The notes under the pieces: model-generated
Databases searched by the model: none
Seen by the model: only the letters and a program-made list of their open reading frames with translations
What the model was told of the DNA's origin: nothing
Shown here: positions 12,360 to 21,932 of the stretch, one piece after another
How positions within the stretch are numbered: the stretch's first letter is position 1
Layout of the letters: each line of letters starts with the position of its first letter
Assembly (NCBI GenBank): GCA_013339895.1
Contig: JABACO010000020.1
Coordinates: 6,389,901-6,453,900, forward strand
DNA from: Ephydatia muelleri
Taxonomy: Eukaryota; Porifera; Demospongiae; Spongillida; Spongillidae
Direction: 5' to 3'
DNA length: 64,000 nucleotides
Program-made: the position numbers and the translations under genes

Positions 12360-15060
12360 TCAATTTGTGTGCATAACACACACATGCACATGCACAGGCA
12401 CACACACACACATGACATACACACACAGACACACAAATGCACACACAGACACACTAACGCACACACACACATGACATACACACACAGACACACTAACGCA
12501 CACACACATACACACACACACACACTCAAACACACACAGGCACACACAGACACATGACATACACACACACAAACACACAAATGCACACACAGACACACTA
12601 ACGCAGACACACAAATGCACACACAGACACACACATGACATACACACAGACACATACAAACACACACAGACACACTAACGCACACACACACACTCACACA
12701 GACACAGGCACACACAGACTCATGACATACACACACAGACACACAAATGCACACACAGACACACACATGACATACACACAGATGCATACAAACACACACA
12801 CACAGACACTAACGCACACACACACACTCACACAGACACACACACATACAGGCACACACAGACTCATGACATACACACACAGACACACAAATGCACACAC
12901 AGACACACTAACGCACACACACACACAAACGCACACAGACACACACATGACATACACACAGACGCATACAAACACACACACACACACAGATACACAGACA
13001 CACATGGACACACAAAACGCACGACACACATATGACAAACACACACGCACACACACACGTACACACACATGGAAATACACACACACATGCATACACAGGC
13101 ACACACAGACACACATGCATACACACAGACGCATTCAAACACACACACACAGACACACTAACGCACACACACACAAACGCACACACACACACATGACATA
13201 TACACATACACATACAAAAACACACACAGACACACTAATGCACACACACACACAAACGCACACAGACACACACATGACATACACACAGACGCATACAAAC
13301 ACACACACACAGATACACAGACACACATGGACACACAAAACACATGACACACATATGACAAACACACACACACACGTACACACACACACATGGAAATACA
13401 CACTGGCACACAGACACACATGCACACACACATGCATGAAATACACACTAGCACACATACATGCACACACAGATACACATGACATACACACAGACACGCA
13501 AATGCACACACAGACACACTAACACACACACACACATGACATACACACACAGACTGCATTTCAATTTGTGTACCAAGCTTGCATAACACACACACAGGCA
13601 CACACACACATGACATACACCCACAGACACACAAATGCACACACAGACACACAAATGCACACAGACACACTAACGCACACACACACACACAAATGCACAC
13701 ACACACACAAACGTGCACACACACACACATGACATACACACAGACGCATACAAACACACACACAGACACACTAACGCACACACACACAAACGCACACACA
13801 CACACACATGACATATACACAGATACATACAAACACACACACAGATACACAGATACACACATGGACACACAAAATACACGACACGCATATGACAAACACA
13901 TACACACACATGGAAATACAAACTAGCACACACAGACACACATGCACACACACATGCATGAAATACACACACAGACACACATGCACACACACATGCATGA
14001 AATACACACTAGCACACACAGACACACATGCACACACACAGATGCATACAAACACACACACCCAGATACACTAATGCACACACACACACACACAAATGCA
14101 CACACAGACACACATGACATACACACAGACACATACAAAAACACACACAGACACACTAACGCACACAGACACACACATGACATACACACAGACGCATACA
14201 AACACACACACACAGATACACAGACACACACGTGGACACAAAAAACACACGACACACATATGACAAACACACACACGCACATGCACACGCACACACGTAC
14301 GCACACACCTGGAAATACGCACTAGCACACACAGACACACATGCAGACACACATGCATGAAAACACACTAGCACACACATGCACACACAGGCACACACAG
14401 ACACACATGCATACACACAGATGCATACAAACACACACACACAGACACACTAACGCACACACACACACATGGCATACACACAGACGCATACAAAAACACA
14501 CACACACACACACTAACGCACACAAACGCACACACAGACACACACATGACATACACACAGACGCATACAAACACACACAGATACACAGACACACACATGG
14601 ACACACAAAACACACGACACATATGACAAACACACACACACACACATGGAAATACACACTAGCACACACAGACACACATGCATACACAGGCACACACGAA
14701 ATACACAGACACACACACGAGACAGTCACACAAAACACTCAGACACACACATGCACAGACACACACAGGAACATACACACACGACAGACACACAGACACA
14801 CACGGACACACAAGCACACACAGACACACACGAAATACATAGCCACTCACGAAATACACAGACACACACACAGAAACACACAGACACGCAGACTTGCACA
14901 CAGACTCGCACACACAAAATACATATAGACACACATGCACAGACACAACAGACACACACTCACAGATACACAATACACACAGACACACAGATACACATAG
15001 ATATACAGATGCACACACAGACTCGCACATGTGCACAGACATGTGTTACACAAAGCACAC
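12360..15060. repeat. 2.7-kb CA-rich satellite with higher-order structure
   Basis: CA dinucleotides are broken by recurring words such as atgacatacac, actaacgcacac, gcatacaaacac, catggacacacaaaa and catatgacaaacac. The block around catatgacaaacac recurs near 13025, 13350, 13883, 14250 and 14620, spaced roughly 325-535 bases apart, so complex units were duplicated. A non-CA marker, gcatttcaatttgtgt, occurs at both 12355 and 13557, which also shows a copied segment. Open frames here encode only TH/VC-type repeats. Confidence 0.9.
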
Positions 15061-15367
15061 ACTGTGGGAAAAAAACAGTAGTGCTCTCTGATAATGATGG
15101 TACACACATTTTCTCTCACTGAATGCCTTCTCTGCACATGCATTTTTGATCTATCCATTGAACAGCTCATGAGACCATGAGACATGTCTACACATGTAGG
15201 TACATGTAGCAACGTGTACACTGTAGTGTCATAGGAGTGGTCCTTTATGCATACATTGTGTCCTTATAGGACTGTCCCCTGACACAAGGGACAAGTCATA
15301 TGTAAGGATATGCCATGGTTTGCAAACAAGCTCATGAGGCTTCTGCTCGTGGAATGATGAATATTGC

Positions 15368-15776
15368 TATCCATTGTGTCTGTGTAAACTTACCACGGGC
15401 CCTGACCTACCGCAATCAGCAATGATAGGGTAATTCATCGCCAGAGAACCATCGCCCCCCAAAAAACTGCGTGGTACATCCTTCTTCAACTAGAAGAGTG
15501 TTGCGTGTCGCACTGTACTAATTTTTATGCGTAAATTAAATGACTACTCGTAGAAGGTTAGTATAGCAAGGCACAGTACGTACTTTGTACTTATGGTGAG
15601 GAACAGCAATCTGAGTGCATGTACACTCATTTAATTCGCTGCATTCAATTAGTGCGACATGGGACACACAACATTGTGCTGATGGAAACAGTAGGCCTGT
15701 GAGACCTGCGATGAAATTATTGTACCTCCCTTATCGTTGCAGATCGTGGTAGGTCAGGTAAGATTACACAGACATA
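15368..15776. repeat. inverted repeat at the centre of the giant foldback
   Basis: The segment gtctgtgtaaacttacc...gggccctgacctacc (about 15368-15412) is repeated in reverse complement at about 15738-15776 (ggtaggtcagg...ttacacagac). The same pair occurs at about 62812-62860 and 63220-63270 in the second large element, so it is a conserved part of the family and probably its fold centre. Confidence 0.7.
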
Positions 15777-16428
15777 TCGATTGCAAGCTAGTAACGATAT
15801 TCATTATACTGTACTCCGAAAAGGACAGGTCAGACGAGCACTTGTACAGAGTGCTAGATGAGAGAAGAGTATACGTCTGCTTGCAACAATACAGAGGAAA
15901 CACACAGAGATTGGTGTGTGTGTGTGTGTGTGTGTGCGCTCAGGATGTACAGACGCATTTGCACAACATATACACATGCATCAGGGTGTGTGAACCAACA
16001 TGAGGGCATGTTCATGTACTCTGTGTGAGCTAAATATTGTATGGGCAAAGAGAGACTCAAGTCTCTGCAACTGGTACACAAGCCACCTAGCTGAGTAGTG
16101 GAGGCATAACGAATGATAAGAAGTTGTTCAAGGATCAAGGATTTTGCCAAACAGGAAAGCTTTATTACACAATTGTACTTAACTACAAAAAGATGGATGT
16201 GAGTGTGTAAGAACTTAAAGTCTTATGCACATTGCTGCAGGGACCATTCACACACACAGCACAATTTTTGGCCAACTGTGTAAATCTCATCAAGGAATGA
16301 TAGCCGACAACAACTTTTTCGATGACAACATTGTACACATCATGATTAAAAATAAATTCGTGCATCTCTACATGTAGACTTGTATACTTAATTATTCATT
16401 TTGCTCAAAAGAAATTAGCCACCCCCCC

Positions 16429-16430
<2 letters not shown>

Positions 16431-16496
<66 letters not shown>
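16431..16496. repeat. CA microsatellite
   Basis: Uninterrupted (CA)n of about 66 bases inside the core of the giant foldback, next to a run of C. Confidence 0.95.
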
Positions 16497-16499
<3 letters not shown>

Positions 16500-16679
16500 T
16501 TTAATATTGTACCATGGGCCCAGTGCTGTGGTGAATACAGTGATATACTTTGCCACATGCATACAGTGGTACCACCAATCCTATGGGGGCTGAGGACCAA
16601 TTCTTTGGGTGTATGATGCATGTACATGACATAGAGCTCTCACTTTAGAGACGGTACATACACGTAGGTACATGTAGCT

Positions 16680-17690
16680 ACTACATGTGTTCTGTATATG
16701 TATGTGTCTGTGTGTATGTCGTGTGTGTATCTGTGTGTCTATGTGTGTCTCTGTGTGTGTCTGCATGTGTATGTCTATGTGTGTGTGGATTTATATGTAT
16801 ATTTATGTATGAGTCTGTGTGCATGCATGTCTGCGTGTCTGTGTGCATGTCTGTGTATTTCATGTGTATGTCTGCAGGTGTGTTTGTGTATTTCGTGCGT
16901 GTGTCTTTGTGTGCTTGTGTGTCTGTTCCATGTGTGTGGCATGTGTGTATCTTGTGTGTGCGTGTGTGTGTCTGTGCATGTGTGTGCGTCTGCATGTGTG
17001 TGTCTGTGCATGTGTGTGTCTATGCTTGTGTGTCCATGTGTGCCCGCGTCTGTGTGTCTGTGCATGTGTGTATCTGTGCATGTGTGTGTCTGTGCAGTGT
17101 GTGTCTGTGAATTTCGTGTGTGAGTCTGTGTCCATGTGTGTCTGTGTGTGTCTGTGTGTATGTCGTGTGTGTGTGTCTATTTCATGTGCATGTCTTTGTG
17201 TGTCTCTGTGCATGTCTGTGTGTGTGTGTGTGTGTCTGTGTCTGTGTATGTGTCTGTCGTGTGAGAGTGTGTTGTGTGGGTCTATGCGTGCCTGTGTGTG
17301 TGTCTGTGTGTGCGTCTGTGTGTGTGTCTGTGCATGCCTGCATGTGTCTGTGTGTATGTGTCTGTGTGTGTGTCTGTGTGTGTGTCTGTGTGTGTGTCTG
17401 TGTGTGTGTCTGTGTGTGTGTGTGTCTGTGTGTGTGTCTGTGTGTATGTTGTGTGTGTGTCTATGTGTGTGTGTCTGTGTCTATGTGTGTGTGTCTGTGT
17501 GTCTGTGTGTCTGTGTGTGTCCATGTGTACCTGTGCGTCCGTGTTCGTATTTGTGTGTGTCCATGTGTACCTGTGTGTCCGTGTCCGTATTTGTGTGTGT
17601 TTGTGGGTGTATGTCATGTGTGTGTGTGTCTATCTATATGTTGTGTGTGAGTGTTTTTGCATGTGTATTGCCACATTTATACAGTGTGCA
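16680..17690. repeat. 1-kb GT-rich satellite, mirror of the CA-rich block
   Basis: GT dinucleotides are broken by words that are reverse complements of those on the left side (for example catgtgtgtctgtg, tatgtcgtgtgtg). A local unit, gtgtgtgtccatgtgtacct, is doubled at about 17512-17590. It is shorter than the left block (about 1.0 against 2.7 kb), so the two arms have changed length independently. Confidence 0.85.
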
Positions 17691-17953
17691 AGTGTGCAAT
17701 GTATGTGTACATTTAGAGTACCAGATGGGGACACAATGTATTCAATCCTTGGAGACACGATACATGTATAGAAAGCTTGGTACACAAGTTTACATAGAAT
17801 CAGTGGTCTGTACAGGCATGCACAAGTACAGTTGAATCGAATAGAATACATGTGGCATGTGACAATGTTTGTGATAGAGAGTGTTTGTACCATCATCAGA
17901 CAGGTGTATTGTTTGCCACATGTATAACTGGTGTGTGCAAGTACGCTGTATAT

Positions 17954-17954
<1 letters not shown>

Positions 17955-18031
<77 letters not shown>

Positions 18032-18033
18032 GT
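17955..18033. repeat. GT microsatellite in right foldback arm
   Basis: About 79 bases of (GT)n, the counterpart of the CA run at 12123-12219. Confidence 0.95.
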
Positions 18034-19009
18034 ATAAGAAAATATGCCATACGATAGTGTACAGGGCCATGTACGCAACAATGCAAGTGTGTGCACAAGT
18101 GGGAGCCAGCATGAGTTCATGTACTATGTGTGAACTGAAAGTTGCAAAATCATTGCAGTCGTAGCCGAGTGGGCGTGGCAGATATAAGACGATGATTTTA
18201 GCAAGATGATGGCAAATAGGAAAGCTTTATTACACGACTAGAGGATGATGTGGCCTTACGCGTGCCGTTTTGAATACTGCCGGCGACGTGGGAGGCGCAA
18301 GGTTATACTGCAACCATTCACTTGGGTCCGTTAATTTAGTACGATCGTCTGGAACTGAGCAGCGTTCTTCATCTTTTAACTTTCCCGCATAAACTCACTG
18401 CCTGAGTGAGACAAAAACAGTTGGGAACGGCTAGCTTAGTTTAAGGGAGAAATGGGCGGAACAAAGAAGTTATCAAAATTTATTGTGGATTGGGAGAATG
18501 GAACACGGGTTGCATGCAAAAATGGTGCAATCGAGCGGGAAATGTGCATTAACTTTGCACAGCTGTATCTCCGTGACCGATAGAGTAAAAATTAACGAAC
18601 TGAACACATCAATAGCAACACGACCCCTGTACGTACATACTGAATTTGAAGCGATTTAAACTCTCCTAGCTGAAGATGTGGCGGTTTTGTACCCCATGGG
18701 GTATCGGACTTCGTAGCATCAGCAAGGTACTAGTGCAAGGCCCCAAAATAGGTTTCCTCGTAGTGAAGTGGTGTAGTATGAAGTGTTGAAAATAGGAAGT
18801 CGATAGCGTTAACCGTTGGGAGGTTATAGCGATTCACCCGCGATGCATGTTTATAACATTTTATAATATATCCGTGGGGCAATTTTCGTGGAAACGTCCC
18901 AATTGTATACAACACTATAACACAAAGTCACGGAGAGGATGCCGATCGAGCCCGGAGGACTCGGTCATTTTGCCGCATTAGAACAGTCGAGGCAATTATG
19001 CATTGCATT

Positions 19010-19440
19010 TAGAGTTCAGAGTTGGATGAGTGGGAGTGGATGACCAGGCGCCTAGCAATTCTTGAGAATGTTTCACTAGCAGTGATTTCCCAGTCTCCAT
19101 ATGCCTCCACTACGAGAGGGACGCATTTAACCTCTTTCAGGACAACCCAAAACATTTTTGTCCAGTTTCTCCTGTTCACTCACTGCAGCTGAGGCACCTG
19201 AGGTCTGACCAGCATCTGAAATCTTTGAATTATTGAGGGGATGTATAACCTTGATGTCTAATGCTGCAGACCGAGACAGTGACCAGTTTGGTATCAAAAT
19301 GTCGCCGGGGCTTTGGCTGGACCAATACCACAACCTTGCTCCAAAAGAGGGGAATGATGAGCACGACGGCAAAAGTCAGCAATACAATCACGCTTGCAGT
19401 TGTGTCGTGTCACCATGCCCATCCCCGGCATAACGACAAG
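19010..19440 (-). mobile_element. LINE-type C-terminal relic
   Basis: The - strand shows CNC..RDCIADFCRRAHHSPLL, then PGDILIPNWSLSRSAALDIKV, then VKCVPLVVEAYGDWEITA, in shifting frames. This is the same order as in the better preserved relic at 37240-37990. The block P(A/G)D...ALDIKV looks like a PD-(D/E)XK nuclease-like core found behind reverse transcriptase in some animal retroelements. No reverse transcriptase remains nearby. At least one frame change separates the first two blocks. Confidence 0.55.
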
Positions 19441-19449
19441 TTAAATTCT

Positions 19450-19625
19450 CGGTTATACGCCTTAGGATATACAAAGCTTATCCAGGTTGAATGCGGTCGT
19501 TATACGAAAAGTGTAAACACGCAATCCACACCTCGGTGTATAACATGCGTAAGTAGACTGAAACGCTTGTTATACATCTAGAACAACGCGCGTTATACGC
19601 CATAGTGGATAACACGTGTACTTCG
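19450..19625. repeat. cluster of degenerate gtgtataac/gttatac motifs
   Basis: Motifs such as ggttatacgcc, cgttatacg, ggtgtataacatgcg, cttgttatacatc and gtggataacacgtg recur in both orientations. It is the second such cluster; the first is at 6940-7110. Confidence 0.5.
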
Positions 19626-19812
19626 AGCGACTACATCAAATGTATGCGCAGCATGTACACACACGCGTACTTGGAGGTTAAATAGCGTTTAAGGTAGTTA
19701 AACGACGCTCTGTCCACGCCCCCATCCGCTACATAAAGGCCGGGGCGCATGCGTATGACACACATGCTTGCGATTCTGCCGCGGTCGTAATACGTCTCGC
19801 TACTGTATTTGT

Positions 19813-19848
19813 TTAGGGTTAGGGTTAGGGTTAGGGTTAGGGTTAGAG
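19813..19848. repeat. interstitial telomere-type repeat (TTAGGG)
   Basis: Five exact TTAGGG units in tandem followed by one degenerate unit (ttagag). TTAGGG is the ancestral animal telomere repeat. The array is internal, flanked by ordinary sequence on both sides. Confidence 0.92.
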
Positions 19849-20099
19849 TTAAACATGAGAAATGCACTCATACAAATATCATGCATGCATGTATGTACAC
19901 TCTAAGGACGTGGTGGCCTGGACAACACGTGTATAACGGGCGGATACACCTTGTGGATAATTTCAATTTGGTATGGTGTTATATATACCGCTGGCTCCTG
20001 AAAAGCCATAATAAACACCTTCACTGTGTATTGCCTGTAATTTATAGCATTTTTATATTTAACATGATTTAGGTATAGAGAGAGCTCTTACCTCCACTT

Positions 20100-21640
20100 C
20101 ATTCCATGTATATGTTCTACCTGGTCCTTAAAGCGATCAAGTGCCACATGGAGATTGGTGACACTGTCACCAGCGGCAAAACAGCTGAATACACAGGTGT
20201 TATGGACTGAATTGGGTTCGTGGCAACATTGAAAATCTGAAAGGTCATTTTGAATGTTCCACCTCCCTTGTCTCCTCCAATCTTCACAGCAAATACAGAT
20301 TGATGCATGTCACTAGAAATCAATAATAGGGCACTCGTTTTTTGTGACATGCATCAATCTGTTTTTGCTGTGTTCAACCAGATCTCATTGGCTGGTATAA
20401 TCCCTTTATGCCAGGTAAGTCTGCCAGTTCTGCAACCATGTAGTAACAACCTTGGTATTTCATTGTCTTACTATTTCACTGTCTTACCATTCATTCCCAT
20501 CTAAGAGCTGCACTACTTTATCCACCAGATGTGGAATGAATACCAAAGGAGCGCCTTTTATTTCCTCTCCACCAGATGGAATTGTAAAAGAAAACAGGGC
20601 TATCTTTCCTTTGCGGTTATCACCAACAATTTGGCTGGAAATGTGGCACATCCTTTCCTCACCAGCCAGACAGATGCTTGACGATTTGAGCCACCTGAAA
20701 CACCAGGGAGTTAGAATTGGTACCTTTGCTGTATGTTGTGACATACCGCCTTAGAAGCCTCAGTTTATTCCAAGGTATGGCAAGCCCAGCCTTAATGGCC
20801 AATATCTCAGCTGCCCCGAGCTCAATTGATGATGAGATGCCTTATCCAACAAAGATCGCCTCTCTTCATCAGTAAGGATGAGGACCTCCTTTTGGATAAG
20901 AGCTGATGCTTCTCCACCACTGACAATGCCTCAGATTTTCTGCATTGCATTTTCACAGTCTGTGAGCAGGCAGCTGTGGTTTCTTAGTGAGCTCTGGTGA
21001 CATGCATGAATGTCATTGACTGAAGTGTATAGATATTGTGTAACCTCAGTACAAGTCAATGACATTCACTTAACTGTTCCTCCTGTAGGAAGTTGTATTA
21101 TGCCTTTGTCATGACTGGTAGAGATGGCCCTCTTCAGCAATCCCGCTACTTGCTTCTCCACCTCAGGTGTAAGTGATGGTAGTCACCAGCCTTAACATCC
21201 CTGTTGCAGTCTGTACAATGTACCAAAACATCCGATAGCAGCAGGAGTATCACACCTGGTGCTGGTCTGACATGGGAGGAAACCAAGGGACCACCCTCAG
21301 AGCAGCAGGGACAGTTCACAGCGCCAGATGCTACTACCCACTCCTGGAGGCACTTGGTGCACACCAGTGCACCACACTGCAGTTCCAGTGGCTGTGAGAG
21401 GATGTTGGAGCACACTGCACACTTCAGCTCCTTTAGCATCAACTGGTTGTTCACGCTTGCCAAGGGTGGACTAGAAACACGTAAGACAACTGGAGGAGGG
21501 GCAATCTTCTCGAGATGAGTTATGAGTAAATTAGGCGTGATGCTTGCCTGACGGCCTCTACCAACTGTTGGCCTCCTTACATAAACATATGACATCATGG
21601 TGTTCAGGTATGTGAGCACTTCCATGCATGCTCAAGTGGA
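20100..21640 (-). mobile_element. relic of a RAG1-type-RING transposase-like gene
   Basis: The - strand frame 21625-21146 has a RING-like cysteine pattern (CAVC, then CGALVCTKC, then CPCC) followed by CTDCNRD...YHH, in the order seen in the N-terminal zinc region of RAG1. The position that is normally a RING histidine is not one here (CGALVC). Further along the same strand come TPEVEKQVAGLLKRAI (about 21165-21090), ICLAGEERMCHISSQIVGDN with VFIPHLVDKVVQLLD (20744-20484), LTWHKGIIPANEIW (about 20440-20370) and SVFAVKIGGDKGGGTFKMTF (about 20310-20230). These blocks, in this order, recall a transposase-like family of sponges and cnidarians. The frame is broken several times, so it is not active. 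Family recognition is from memory. Confidence 0.5.
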
Positions 21641-21932
21641 CACATACTGTTCATGTAACAATATTAACATACACTAGAGCTCTGCATGTTTCTGCAACTA
21701 TATGCATGGTACAGCCGACAGCAATTCGTAATGGGATTGGTTATACTTCGATTCGCCTACAAGGCAGCCTTGCAAGTACAAAATATATTCACGCATACAT
21801 GACATACGAATAATTAATCCCACTTGGCCACTTAGTGGCCTATAGCAGTTCAAGGGTTTAATTATTAATAATGAATATTAGAATAGAAGCGTCCTTACAT
21901 GGATTATGCCTTTTAAGGAGTACAAATAAGAC

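Larger units (their letters stand above)
11242..18900. mobile_element. 7.66-kb giant foldback element, AATT target duplication
   Basis: The outer 1.1 kb of each side (11242 to about 12347 and about 17832-18900) are near-perfect reverse complements, including a CA run on the left that is a GT run on the right. The ends read gggacagtttccgcg and, on the other strand, gggacgtttccacg. AATT directly flanks both (11238-11241, 18901-18904), so this is one inserted unit. Inside are a CA-rich satellite on the left (12360-15060), a mixed core (15060-16680) that itself contains an inverted repeat (15368-15430 against 15738-15776), and a GT-rich satellite on the right (16680-17690). No transposase or other protein is encoded; the long frames are read-through of CA or GT repeats. 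Arms and core are shared with the copy starting at 60413. Confidence 0.88.

Noticed and set aside
12039-15122. Long open frames of Thr-His or Cys-Val repeats on both strands
   Set aside because: They are read-through of CA/GT dinucleotide repeats, which have no stops in most frames. No start context, domain or conservation supports them.
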